DNA of 51,375 bases. It comes from Hyphomicrobiales bacterium. GTDB taxonomy: Bacteria; Pseudomonadota; Alphaproteobacteria; Rhizobiales; Rhizobiaceae. Position numbers and translations under genes: made by a program. Below the pieces are notes generated by a model. It did no database searches and was not told the DNA's origin. It worked only from the letters and a program-made list of their open reading frames with translations. Within the stretch, counting starts at the first letter, position 1; every line of letters begins with the position of its first letter. Below are positions 16,297 through 23,980 of the stretch, in pieces. Location of the stretch: NCBI GenBank assembly GCA_900470965.1, contig UCCS01000040.1:51878-103252 (forward strand). The letters run 5' to 3'.

Positions 16297-16686
16297 TCAG
16301 GCCGCGATCGCCTCGGAGTGGCGCGGCCTGACGATGCAATCGGCGAGCTCATCGAGCTCGCCCTGTGCTTGCGCGTGGTTTTGTCCCCATTGGCAGAGGG
16401 CGAGAAGGATCGGCTCCAACCCGAGGCCAAGTTCAGTCGCGGTATATTCTACGCGTGCGGGCACCTCTGCAAAGACTTCTCGGCGTACAAGGCCGTGCTC
16501 CTCCATCTCTCGCAATTGCTGGATCAGCACCTTCTGGGTAATCTCGGGCATCATGCGCTTGAGCTCTGAAAGCCGTTTCGGTCCTGAGAAGACATGATAG
16601 AGAATGACGGGTTTCCATCTCCCGGAAATGACCTTCAAGGCCCGTTCCACGGGGAGTTTCGGCAGTCTTTTCATGGGCTCGGCCAT
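16297..16686 (-). CDS. HxlR family transcriptional regulator
   Basis: 129 residues. ATG 16686 (MAEPMKRLPK) is preceded by an ideal AGGAGG five bases upstream, preferred over GTG 16692. The winged helix-turn-helix of HxlR regulators is plain: VISGRWKPVILYHVFSGPKRLSELKRM, then EITQKVLIQQLREMEEHGLVRR and the wing with AEVPARVEYTATELG. Members often sense electrophiles or aldehydes through cysteine or by hydrophobic ligands. One Cys is present near the C-terminal helix (LCQWGQNH). It is divergent from the quinone oxidoreductase gene, which it probably controls. Confidence 0.9.
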   Translation of the reverse strand: MAEPMKRLPKLPVERALKVISGRWKPVILYHVFSGPKRLSELKRMMPEITQKVLIQQLREMEEHGLVRREVFAEVPARVEYTATELGLGLEPILLALCQWGQNHAQAQGELDELADCIVRPRHSEAIAA

Positions 16687-16784
16687 GGTCACCTCCTGGT
16701 GGGTATGGCACTGATATGTGTGTATTTTGAAGCGTAAATCGAGTGCTACAGGCTGCCTTACGCCATCAAAATCTGAGGTCTGCC

Positions 16785-17765
16785 ATGAAAGCCGTTCAAT
16801 TCACCCGCTTCGGTCCGCCTGAGGTTCTCGAAACTGTAGAGGTGCCGATCCCGAAGCCCAAAGGCGGCGAAGTGCTGGTGCGCGTCCATGCCGCCGGCGT
16901 CAATTTCTTCGAGGTTCTGATGCGGGCGGATCGCTATGCCGTGACGCCACCGCTGCCTGTCTTTCCCGGTGTGGAAGTGGCAGGCATCGTCGAAGAACTT
17001 GGGGCGGATGCAGATCCGTCGCTGCTTGGCGCGCGTGTCGCCGTGCCGCTCTTTGCAATCGCTCGTGGCTTCGGCGGTTATGCCGAATATGTGGCTATAG
17101 ATGTTGGAGCGGCGGTGCGTTTGCCGGACGACCTTTCCTTTGCGGATGCGACGGCATTGATGGTGCAGGGCCTGACGGCTCTGCACATGGTGCGTCGTAG
17201 CCCGCCGAAGGGAAGGGTGGTGCTCGTCAACGCTGCTGGCGGTGGGGTCGGGTCTCTGTTGTTGCAGCTTGCTAGGCTCGAGGGGGCGAGCGTGGTCATT
17301 GCAGCAGCCGGCAGTGAGGCGAAGAGGCAGCTTGCACTCTCCCTCGGCGCCGATCTGGCGGTCGATTACACCGCCGAAGAGTGGACCGGCTCGGTCAGGA
17401 CCGCGACCGGAGGGCAGGGTGCCGATGTCATTTACGAGACGGTCGGCGGCGATATCGCGAGGGCGTCTCTGGCTGCACTTGCTCCCGCCGGAGAAATGCT
17501 GTTTGCGGCCATGGGGCGGTTCTCGCTGGAGCTTTCAGAGATCGGCTCCATGCTGGATATGAACCAGTCGCTGAAGGGCTTTTCACTCTTGCCGCTGATT
17601 GCGGCTGACAAATGGAAGGGCGATCTCGCTGCTCTCTTCGATCTTGCCGCATCCGGAGGGCTGGAGATCGTGCAAGGCGGTCGGTTTTCGCTTGATGAAG
17701 TCGCTGAGGCGCATCGTGCGCTTGAGGAGCGTCGAGTCAGCGGAAAAGTCGTGCTGGTGCCATAA
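16785..17765 (+). CDS. NADPH:quinone oxidoreductase-like medium-chain reductase
   Basis: 326 residues from ATG 16785 (MKAVQFTRFGPPEVLE). It is a zinc-free medium-chain dehydrogenase/reductase: GroES-like domain to about 120, then a Rossmann domain with the nucleotide loop VNAAGGGVGSLLLQLA. The catalytic-zinc cysteines of alcohol dehydrogenases are absent. Such enzymes reduce quinones, enones or aldehydes with NADPH. The divergent hxlR gene 98 bp away is a common pairing for electrophile-inducible reductases, which supports a detoxification role by inference. Its stop is only 3 bp from the stop of the convergent anti-sigma gene. Confidence 0.88.
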   Translation: MKAVQFTRFGPPEVLETVEVPIPKPKGGEVLVRVHAAGVNFFEVLMRADRYAVTPPLPVFPGVEVAGIVEELGADADPSLLGARVAVPLFAIARGFGGYAEYVAIDVGAAVRLPDDLSFADATALMVQGLTALHMVRRSPPKGRVVLVNAAGGGVGSLLLQLARLEGASVVIAAAGSEAKRQLALSLGADLAVDYTAEEWTGSVRTATGGQGADVIYETVGGDIARASLAALAPAGEMLFAAMGRFSLELSEIGSMLDMNQSLKGFSLLPLIAADKWKGDLAALFDLAASGGLEIVQGGRFSLDEVAEAHRALEERRVSGKVVLVP

Positions 17766-17768
17766 CCG

Positions 17769-18614
17769 TCAAATGGCGGCGGCAATTTCCATGGCGAGCT
17801 GGCTGAGCGTGGCTTCGGCGGAGGGGCCTGCCAGCACATAGGACGTGCCGGCATTGTGCCAGGTTACCAGGCCGATCTCGTCGCGGATCGTTTCCTTGAA
17901 GTCTTCCGTTTCCGGTGGCTGCGCATCCTTGCGGAAGCAGATCGAGATGATATCGCCATCGGCATTGGAATAGACGAGTTGGCCGACAGGGCGGCTGTCA
18001 CCAAGGATCACGCGCGCGCCCTGGAAGGTCCAGGATTCTGTGGAAAGATCCGGTACGCGGAACGGCACGCCAATCGCGGTCGTCAGCCAGGAGGAGATTT
18101 CCTCTGACTGTGAGGCCGGCACTTCAACGAGGTGACGCGGCTGGCGCACGAGAAGCCGCTGGAAGGCGGTGACGTCACCCAGCCAGTCATTGGTGTTGAT
18201 CTGGGGGATTGCGGCCGGTGTGGTGTCATCCGTATCCGGCGCATTGCCGATAAAATAGCCGATGCCACCGCCGACGACAAAGAGAATAAGGGCTGCGGCA
18301 AGCGCCTGGCGGCCATTTGGCGCGAGCTTCAGCTGCGGGCGTGCGTTGCGTTGGGCGATCGGCGTCTTCGGTGGTTGCGTACTCTTGATCGAGCGAACAA
18401 GCGCCAGCGGAACAGGTTCCTTCAGCATGTCGTCCAACTTACGGCGGCCGAAATCGACGCCGTGGCGGAGCTTGTCGTAGATCTTGCGGGCGTTTTCATC
18501 CGTTGCCAGCCTGCTTTCCAGTTCCAGCTTCTGTTCCGGTGTGGTTTCGCCGTCGAGGAGGGCGGCAAGCTGGGCTTCAAGCGGCTGTTTTTTGAAATCG
18601 AGCAAATCAGTCAA
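17769..18614 (-). CDS. Membrane anti-sigma factor, partner of the ECF sigma gene
   Basis: 281 residues if translation begins at TTG 18614, which overlaps the sigma stop as TTGA. The frame stays open further upstream, but that part lies wholly inside the sigma gene and is not protein-like. The N-terminal cytosolic part (QLAALLDGETTPEQKLELESRLATDENAR) has the anti-sigma helical pattern but no H-x3-C-x2-C zinc motif. One membrane helix (ALAAALILFVVGGGIGYFIG) sits near residue 115, followed by a periplasmic domain of about 150 residues. Such proteins hold an ECF sigma factor at the membrane until a stress signal releases it. Confidence 0.8.
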   Translation of the reverse strand: MTDLLDFKKQPLEAQLAALLDGETTPEQKLELESRLATDENARKIYDKLRHGVDFGRRKLDDMLKEPVPLALVRSIKSTQPPKTPIAQRNARPQLKLAPNGRQALAAALILFVVGGGIGYFIGNAPDTDDTTPAAIPQINTNDWLGDVTAFQRLLVRQPRHLVEVPASQSEEISSWLTTAIGVPFRVPDLSTESWTFQGARVILGDSRPVGQLVYSNADGDIISICFRKDAQPPETEDFKETIRDEIGLVTWHNAGTSYVLAGPSAEATLSQLAMEIAAAI

Positions 18615-19123
18615 TACCTGTGGACGGGCGGATTGTGACCGGACAATGCGGCGAAATGGAGTCGTGCGGTCGCAAGCTGACCGGCAATGCCGCCAATCGC
18701 AATGCCCATGATTTCGGCTGCCTGTTGATAGGTATGACCTTCCACGTCGATCAGCACGAAGATGCTGGCCACGCCTTCGGGCATTTCCGCGAGCATGCGG
18801 TGCAGGGCGTCGGTATCGACGAACGCTGTACGGTCGCGAATAGCATCGCGGATATCGGTTACATTGCCCCGTGCGACCGGACGCGGCTTGCGCTTGCGGC
18901 TGTCGTCGGCCCATTGCTGGCGGGCAAGTGTATAGATCCAGCCTTCCAGCCGGCCTTCGCCATTCCACTGATGCCCTTTGGAAATTGCGCGCAGACAGAC
19001 CGCCTGGACCAGCTCATCGGCCGCAGCCGTCTCTCCCGCGAGCGTGATGGCAAAGCGGCGGAGGCGGGGCAGGAGACCGACGAGATCACGCCGGATATCG
19101 GTGGTGGTGGCGGGTTGGCGCAT
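18611..19123 (-). CDS. ECF RNA polymerase sigma factor
   Basis: 170 residues from ATG 19123, which has GGAA upstream; ATG 19141 is an alternative. Sigma region 2 is recognisable (LLPRLRRFAITLAGETAAADELVQAVCLRAI, then EGRLEGWIYTLARQQWADDSRKRK). Region 4 is also present (MLAEMPEGVASIFVLIDVEGHTYQQAAEIMGIAIGG as the -35-reading HTH). The next gene in the operon overlaps by four bases and encodes its likely membrane anti-sigma. The trigger and regulon cannot be read from the sequence. A hairpin of unclear role (19241-19269) lies upstream. Confidence 0.9.
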   Translation of the reverse strand: MRQPATTTDIRRDLVGLLPRLRRFAITLAGETAAADELVQAVCLRAISKGHQWNGEGRLEGWIYTLARQQWADDSRKRKPRPVARGNVTDIRDAIRDRTAFVDTDALHRMLAEMPEGVASIFVLIDVEGHTYQQAAEIMGIAIGGIAGQLATARLHFAALSGHNPPVHRY

Positions 19124-19344
19124 GGTTTTTCCAAGAAGCATTCACATTGGCCGAAACTCATACCAGCTTCAAATATGGGCCAGCTTCGCATGCGGGTCTT
19201 ACCCGGCGGGTGCGAAGCCATCGTATTCATCCAGGCCATGCAGGCGGCTTTTATGGAACAAGTCGCCTGTATTTCGCAAGCGCGGGGTTCAATTCATCCA
19301 TCCCATCCCAAGGGATTTCCGCACCATACCCCGCGGAGCTTGCC

Positions 19345-19905
19345 TCAATATGTCCTATAGCCGTTCAGGCTCTGCAGCAGAGCGCGATAGGCCCAGGTAT
19401 TTTCGCCGCCGCGATCGCGAATCTCGACGAGCTGGACGCGGGCGCCCTGAATGTCTCCCTGCTCGGCGAGCGCCATGCCCATATAGGAGCGGGCGAGGAT
19501 GTAATTCTCATCCTGCTGCAGCGCCTTCTTATAGTAGGACATGCCGAGCTCCATGCGGCCGGCCTTGCGGTTGGCATAGCCGAGATAGTTCAAGATGCGC
19601 GGATCGTTCTGGTTTTTGGCGAGATTGAGCACCGTAATGGCGTTCTCATACTGGCCGGTATAGGCAAATTCGCGGGCGAACTTGTAGAGATCGTCATCGT
19701 TGAAGCTCTGCTTCTTCGGATCGACGCATTCCTTCTTCTTGGCATCCCAGACCTTGCCCTTGGTGCAGGTCTTGGTCGTTTGGGTCTTCTGCGGCGGGGA
19801 GGTGTCATCGTTTCCGCCACCGACCGCGAAAGCGGACGTAGCGAGGCCGAAAGCAAAGACGGAAACAAGCGAAAGTCTGCACAGGCGATGAAGAGAAGCA
19901 GTCAT
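19345..19905 (-). CDS. Exported tetratricopeptide-repeat protein
   Basis: 186 residues; ATG 19905 follows CGGAGTACG. A clear signal peptide ends at TSAFA (about residue 27). A short Cys-containing segment (TCTKGKVWDAKKKECVDPKK) resembles the small Cys-Lys motif seen in some periplasmic proteins. From about residue 70, two to three TPR-like helical pairs follow (YKFAREFAYTGQYENAITVL; PRILNYLGYANRKAGRMELG; YILARSYMGMALAEQGDIQG). It is probably a periplasmic scaffold; the partner is unknown. It lies downstream of the sigma genes in map order but is transcribed in its own unit from a promoter at 19942-19969. Confidence 0.85.
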   Translation of the reverse strand: MTASLHRLCRLSLVSVFAFGLATSAFAVGGGNDDTSPPQKTQTTKTCTKGKVWDAKKKECVDPKKQSFNDDDLYKFAREFAYTGQYENAITVLNLAKNQNDPRILNYLGYANRKAGRMELGMSYYKKALQQDENYILARSYMGMALAEQGDIQGARVQLVEIRDRGGENTWAYRALLQSLNGYRTY

Positions 19906-19941
19906 CGGGCGTACTCCGTTTTGAAGCGCTGCGGTTGTTGA

Positions 19942-19969
19942 ATTGTACGCCGACGCTTAAAAATACCAA
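19942..19969 (-). promoter_or_regulatory. Candidate promoter of the TPR protein gene
   Basis: On the minus strand TTGGTA (19969-19964) and TACAAT (19947-19942) are separated by 16 bp, a good match to a housekeeping promoter, about 40 bp before the ATG at 19905. Confidence 0.45.
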
Positions 19970-20064
19970 GAGCCCCGGCGGCCTTTATTGCCTATGTTGC
20001 GACATTGGCGATCGCTCTTCACATGTTGATTCAACAACTGCCGAAATTGATTCCGCAATCGCCT

Positions 20065-20973
20065 CTAAAGCGCGAAAATATCTGCACTTTCCGGCATCAT
20101 TCCGTCGCCCGTATCATTTATGCTGAAGCGCTCGCCTTTCACTTCCCAAGCGCCGGGAGAACCGGAAATGGAGAAGAGATTGTAGGCGGCGCGCGGCTTG
20201 ATGCCGCCCGGTCCTTGCGATGCCGAAGCGATGCCGACGACGGGTACGGGGCCTGTCTGTCCGCGCAGCCAGTGGAGTGTGTTGAGATGGGTATGGCCGT
20301 GCAGCACGAGCTCGGCTCCGCCGGTGGAGACGACGGCGGCAAAGCGGCGGATGCCGATCATGCGTTTATAGAAACGGGTCGCGCCGCGGATCGGCGGATG
20401 GTGGATCATGACGACACGGAACAGACCGGCCTCGCCGGCAGCACGCAGCATGTTGACCGTATCGCGCGCCTGGCGCGCGCCGAAGAAGCCGGAGGCCGCG
20501 AAGGGCGGAGTTGCAACGGCAGTCGAGCAGCCGACGATTGCGACTTTGTCGCGGATGCGAAGATAGGGAAAGATGTGCCGGTTTTCTTCCCATTCCGGTG
20601 GCGCAAGGTCGCCGCGCACATAGTCATACCAGGCGCGCATCGACTTCTCATAGGAGCCCGGCACATAGGCATCGTGGTTGCCAGGGACGACCGATGTCGC
20701 GGCGGGATCGCCGAGTTCGCGCAGCCAGGCTGCCGCGCTCCGGATCTCGATCCCGCTTGCGAGGTTGACGAGGTCGCCGGTTACCGCCAGATGGTCGGCC
20801 TTGTGGGAGCGGATATCGTCCAACAGCAGATCGAGCGTGCTGCCGAAAAGATGCTTGCGCCGGTTGCGGTGCCAGTTCACAAAGCCCGTAATACGTTTTG
20901 AGAAAAGTTCGTGAATGGAAAGGCGGGGCAGGGGTCCGAGATGGACGTCGGAGATATGCGCGAGCTTGAACAT
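20065..20973 (-). CDS. Metallophosphoesterase (calcineurin-like)
   Basis: 302 residues from ATG 20973 (MFKLAHISDVHLGPLP); the longer frame adds MCRC only. All five metallophosphoesterase blocks are visible: SDVHLG, TGDLVNLA, VPGNHDAY, MIHHPPI and LHGHTHLN. They bind a di-metal centre and hydrolyse phosphodiesters or monoesters. The overall layout resembles cAMP-phosphodiesterase-type (CpdA/Icc) or Ser/Thr phosphatase-like members, but the substrate is not decidable. No signal peptide is present, so it is cytosolic. It is divergent from a Nudix gene 56 bp away. Confidence 0.9.
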   Translation of the reverse strand: MFKLAHISDVHLGPLPRLSIHELFSKRITGFVNWHRNRRKHLFGSTLDLLLDDIRSHKADHLAVTGDLVNLASGIEIRSAAAWLRELGDPAATSVVPGNHDAYVPGSYEKSMRAWYDYVRGDLAPPEWEENRHIFPYLRIRDKVAIVGCSTAVATPPFAASGFFGARQARDTVNMLRAAGEAGLFRVVMIHHPPIRGATRFYKRMIGIRRFAAVVSTGGAELVLHGHTHLNTLHWLRGQTGPVPVVGIASASQGPGGIKPRAAYNLFSISGSPGAWEVKGERFSINDTGDGMMPESADIFAL

Positions 20974-21029
20974 GCAACGACACATAGACCAGCTTATTTA
21001 CAATTCAAACACATCCCCGCGATGAGAGT

Positions 21030-21521
21030 ATGAAAGAACCCATGGCAGACAAACAAACATGGCCCCTTCACATGAAAGTGTTGGTGCGATTGCTGCACGT
21101 GTATTTTTCCGTCGCGCGCGGTATGACGATGGGGGTGCGTGCAGCCTGTTTCGACGAGCAGGGGCGCCTCTTTCTCGTTCGTCACGGCTACACCGGCGGA
21201 TGGCATATGCCAGGTGGCGGGCTGGAACGAAACGAGACGGCAGAAGAGGCGCTCATCAAGGAGTTGCGGGAGGAAGGCAACCTCAAGATCGTGGGCAAGC
21301 CACAGCTCTTTCACGTCTATTTCAACACCAATATCACCCGGCGCGACCATGTGGTCTTCTACCGAGCCATCGTGGAACAGACCGCGCCGCGCTTGCCGGA
21401 TTGGGAAATTGCCGAGAGCGGCTTTTTCGAAATCGACAAGCTGCCGGCGGAGACGACTGAAGCGACGCATAGAAGGCTGGCTGAACTCCGCGGTGAGGCG
21501 GAGCCGGCGCATTACTGGTGA
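21030..21521 (+). CDS. Nudix hydrolase family protein
   Basis: 163 residues (ATG 21030; ATG 21042, MADKQTWPLH, is an equally plausible start). The Nudix fold is clear, with the box reading GGLERNETAEEALIKELREE followed by GNL. Compared with the G-x5-E-x7-R-E-U-x-E-E-x-G-U consensus, Lys replaces the Arg and Asn replaces the last Gly. The catalytic glutamates are kept, so activity is likely. The N-terminal half has a hydrophobic amphipathic stretch (LHMKVLVRLLHVYFSVARGM) before the fold. The substrate is unknown. Its stop is 3 bp from the stop of the convergent hydroquinone reductase gene. Confidence 0.85.
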   Translation: MKEPMADKQTWPLHMKVLVRLLHVYFSVARGMTMGVRAACFDEQGRLFLVRHGYTGGWHMPGGGLERNETAEEALIKELREEGNLKIVGKPQLFHVYFNTNITRRDHVVFYRAIVEQTAPRLPDWEIAESGFFEIDKLPAETTEATHRRLAELRGEAEPAHYW

Positions 21522-21524
21522 GGC

Positions 21525-22514
21525 TCAGGCAGCGGCTGCGAGCCTGTCCCGGCCGTGCGGCCGATCGAGATCGAGTGCCGGGCCGGCTGGCACGATGCCG
21601 GTCGGGTTGATGGTCTTGTGACTGCGGTAATAGTGCTCCTTGATGTGGCGCAGGTTCACCGTCTCAGCGACACCGGGAGTCTGATAAAGGTCACGCAGAT
21701 AGCCCGACAGGTTCTGGTAGTCATCGATGCGGCGGATGTTGCACTTGAAGTGGCCGACATAAACAGGGTCGAAACGCACGAGCGTCGTGAAGAGCCGCCA
21801 GTCGGCTTCGGTCTGGCGATCGCCGAAAAGGTAGCGGCCCTTGCCGAGACGCTCATCGAGCTTATCCAGCGTTTCGAAGAGCTTGACGACATTCTCCTCG
21901 TAAGCCGCTTGCGTGGTGGCAAAGCCCGACTTGTAGACGCCGTTGTTGACGGTGTCATAGACGATGTCGTTCAGTGCATCGATATCGGCCCGCAGGTCTT
22001 CCGGGTAATAATCTGCCGTCGAGCCCGTCAGATGATTGAAGGCGCTGTTGAACATGCGGATGATTTCAGCCGATTCGTTGTTGACGATCGTGCTCGTCTT
22101 GATGTCCCAGAGAACCGGTACGGTGACGCGGCCGGAATAGTGCGGATCGGCCTTCACGTAGATTTCCCAGAGTGCCTCGGCGCCGAAAAGGTGATCGCCG
22201 GTGGCGCCATTGCCGACTTTGAACTCCCAACCATTTTCCACCATCAGCGGATCGACGACCGAAACGGAAATCAGGTCTTCGAGCTTCTTCAGCTTGCGGA
22301 AGATCAGTGTGCGATGCGCCCAGGGACAGGCGAGGGAGACATAGAGGTGATAACGGCCGGCCTCGGCTTTAAAGCCGCCTTTGCCGCTGGGACCGGCCTC
22401 TCCGTCAGCTGTAATCCAGTTGCGGAACTGCGAGGGCTGACGCTTGAAATGGCCCTTCGTTTCCTTCGTATCGTACCAGACGTCATGCCAGACGCCGTCC
22501 ACCAGCATGCCCAT
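21525..22514 (-). CDS. Glutathionyl-hydroquinone reductase (Xi-class glutathione S-transferase)
   Basis: 329 residues from ATG 22514 (MGMLVDGVWHD), chosen because AGAGG lies eight bases upstream. The thioredoxin-fold N-domain has the catalytic cysteine in SLACPWAHRTLIFRKLK. The VPVLWD and NNESAEIIRMFN motifs bind glutathione, and the helical C-domain ends with the family's LRHIKEHYYRSHKTINPTGI. These features are those of YqjG/PcpF-type reductases, which remove glutathione from glutathionyl-hydroquinones in the cytosol. It may relate functionally to the quinone oxidoreductase about 4 kb away, but they are not co-transcribed. Confidence 0.93.
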   Translation of the reverse strand: MGMLVDGVWHDVWYDTKETKGHFKRQPSQFRNWITADGEAGPSGKGGFKAEAGRYHLYVSLACPWAHRTLIFRKLKKLEDLISVSVVDPLMVENGWEFKVGNGATGDHLFGAEALWEIYVKADPHYSGRVTVPVLWDIKTSTIVNNESAEIIRMFNSAFNHLTGSTADYYPEDLRADIDALNDIVYDTVNNGVYKSGFATTQAAYEENVVKLFETLDKLDERLGKGRYLFGDRQTEADWRLFTTLVRFDPVYVGHFKCNIRRIDDYQNLSGYLRDLYQTPGVAETVNLRHIKEHYYRSHKTINPTGIVPAGPALDLDRPHGRDRLAAAA

Positions 22515-22789
22515 GTTTTGTACCTCTGAAATTGTTCGTTGCGCATAGATATCGCAGCACACCGCTTTTTGCAGGTCGGTAAAGATTGAACACTGCGTCT
22601 CGGTCGCTTAATTTCTGACCGAATTTTTACAATGGACGACGGAAATTTTTCCTGCTATCCGCCTTCCTCACAAATTTCTGGAATCCTGCTTGATGTCTAT
22701 TCTCAGAGGCCTGCGACGACGCTGATGCTCCCGAACGCCCGACGGCGTGTTCGCGAACCCACATCTGCGTCTATACGGTCTCTGTTCCC

Positions 22790-23296
22790 ATGCTCATGTA
22801 CAAGCACGATCTCGTCTACCTCACTGAGGATGCGTCTCACGACGCGGCTATTGAGCTCATCAACGAAGAAGCATTCGGCCCCGGCCGGCACACGCGCGCC
22901 GCTGCCCGTATTCGCGAGCAGGGACCGCATGACCTGTCGCTCTCCTTCATCTGCGCCGATGACGGCGAGACGATCGCTTCGGTGCGGATGACGCCGGTTC
23001 TGGCCGGAACGGTGAAAGGCCATCTCCTGGGACCGCTTGCCGTGCGGCCGTCGCACAAGAGCAAGGGCATTGGCCGCGAACTGGTGCGCATCGCGGTCGA
23101 GGCCGCCAAACGCAAGGGTTCGGAAGCCATCATCCTCGTCGGTGATCCGCCGTATTACGGCCCGCTCGGCTTCGAGAAGGTCGCATATGGCGCACTGACT
23201 TTTCCCGGTCCCGTCGATCCGGGCCGTGTGCTCGTGGTCCCGATCGCGGAAGATACGCATGCGCGGCTGAAAGGCACGATCGCCTGGCGGCGATAG
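22790..23296 (+). CDS. GNAT family N-acetyltransferase (YhbS-like)
   Basis: 168 residues; ATG 22790, with a second ATG at 22796. A compact GNAT domain with the acetyl-CoA loop in RPSHKSKGIGRELVRIAVEAA (K-x-x-G-x-G) and the C-terminal GDPPYYGPLGFEKVAYG typical of the YhbS/COG3153 group. The substrate is unknown. No good Shine-Dalgarno sequence is visible. The 275 bp upstream (22515-22789) separates it from the divergent hydroquinone reductase gene and shows only a small CGGTC/GACCG hairpin. The stop codon TAG is the first part of an intergenic palindrome. Confidence 0.88.
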   Translation: MLMYKHDLVYLTEDASHDAAIELINEEAFGPGRHTRAAARIREQGPHDLSLSFICADDGETIASVRMTPVLAGTVKGHLLGPLAVRPSHKSKGIGRELVRIAVEAAKRKGSEAIILVGDPPYYGPLGFEKVAYGALTFPGPVDPGRVLVVPIAEDTHARLKGTIAWRR

Positions 23297-23396
23297 AGCA
23301 TTTCCGTTCTTCTTCGGATCACGGAAACACTCTATCTCTTTGTTCTTACGCAATTCCGGACGCAAAACAGCTGCGCACTTTTGCTGGAATTGCTCT
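23295..23396. repeat. Convergent-gene palindrome, copy A (two hairpins)
   Basis: The first hairpin pairs AGAGCATTTCCGT (23295-23307) with ACGGAAACACTCT (23321-23333). After the linker CTTTGTTCTTACG, GCAATTCC (23350-23357) pairs with GGAATTGC (23386-23393). The inner stem CGCAAAA/TTTTGC surrounds the loop CAGCTGCGCAC. It fills the whole gap between two convergent GNAT genes and includes part of the first one's stop codon. Confidence 0.8.
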
Positions 23397-23398
23397 CG

Positions 23399-23815
23399 TC
23401 AGAGCCTCTTCTTGAGGAAGGTCCGCGTCCTGCCCTCGGGAAAATCGGGCAGTTCGCCAAAGACTTCATAGCCCTGACGCTTGTATGCGCTGAGCGCATG
23501 CGGGTTGAACGTATCGATCCAGGCGCCACGGCAGCCCCGGGCGGCGGCTTCTTCTTCCGCCTTCGCGAGGATCTTGCCTGCCATGCCACTGCCGCGCAGC
23601 ATGTTGGGAATGTAGAGCATCTGCACGAAGAGCCAGCCCCAGGCGGTGTAGCCCGACAGACCGCCGGAGACCTTGCCATCGGTATCACGGATCAGAACGG
23701 CAAGCGCCTGCCGTTTGGACGGGCCAACATCTTCCGTGTTGAAGGCTGTCAGGCCGTCGGTGATGATCGCGAGCTCTTCCGGTGACGGGGAGGCGGTGAG
23801 CTCGAATTCCGGCAT
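23399..23815 (-). CDS. GNAT family N-acetyltransferase
   Basis: 138 residues; ATG 23815. The GNAT core is complete: GGLSGYTAWGWLFVQMLYIP (strand 4), MLRGSGMAGKILAKAEEEA (acetyl-CoA loop R-x-x-G-x-A) and GAWIDTFNPHALSAYKRQGYEVFG at the C-terminus. It resembles small single-domain GNATs of unknown acceptor. Its ribosome-binding site (GGAAAGG, eight bases before the ATG) lies inside the terminal inverted repeat of the 162 bp element next door, so translation depends on that element. Confidence 0.87.
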   Translation of the reverse strand: MPEFELTASPSPEELAIITDGLTAFNTEDVGPSKRQALAVLIRDTDGKVSGGLSGYTAWGWLFVQMLYIPNMLRGSGMAGKILAKAEEEAAARGCRGAWIDTFNPHALSAYKRQGYEVFGELPDFPEGRTRTFLKKRL

Positions 23816-23818
23816 GTC

Positions 23819-23980
23819 AGATGCCTTTCCTTGTCAGATTGAAGCATTCTGCCGGGAAACTTTCCGCCAGGATCGGAAGCGATCGGCTTGGACGTACCAG
23901 GAGGTATGCCCTTCGCCAATCACCTCCCTGACGAAAATCTGCTCCGACAGAATGCTTCAATCTGACCAGGAAAGGCATCT
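23819..23980. repeat. 162 bp element with 33 bp terminal inverted repeats (MITE-like or large palindrome)
   Basis: The left arm 23819-23851 and right arm 23948-23980 are inverted copies matching at 32 of 33 positions; each arm runs from AGATGCCTTTCC at its outer end to AAGCATTCTG at its inner end. The 96 bp centre holds a further hairpin, CAGGAGGT (23898-23905) with ACCTCCCTG (23922-23930). It sits between two genes on the minus strand. The right end supplies AG of the TAG stop of the upstream gene and the left end supplies the Shine-Dalgarno sequence of the GNAT gene. No transposase or target duplication is visible. Confidence 0.8.

Noticed and set aside
18615..18968. N-terminal extension of the anti-sigma frame
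   Set aside because: It lies wholly inside the sigma factor gene in another frame, with Arg/Pro/Cys-rich non-conserved sequence; the TTGA overlap start explains the gene better.
23901..23961. Small plus-strand ORF MPFANHLPDENLLRQNASI in the element
   Set aside because: AGGAGG directly abuts the ATG, leaving no workable spacing for translation; the shared RQNASI ending on both strands just reflects the inverted repeat.
23819..23980. Invertible promoter (phase switch) reading of the inverted-repeat element
   Set aside because: No recombinase gene is nearby, no promoter is evident in the 96 bp centre, and one arm overlaps a coding end; MITE-like or structural readings are simpler.
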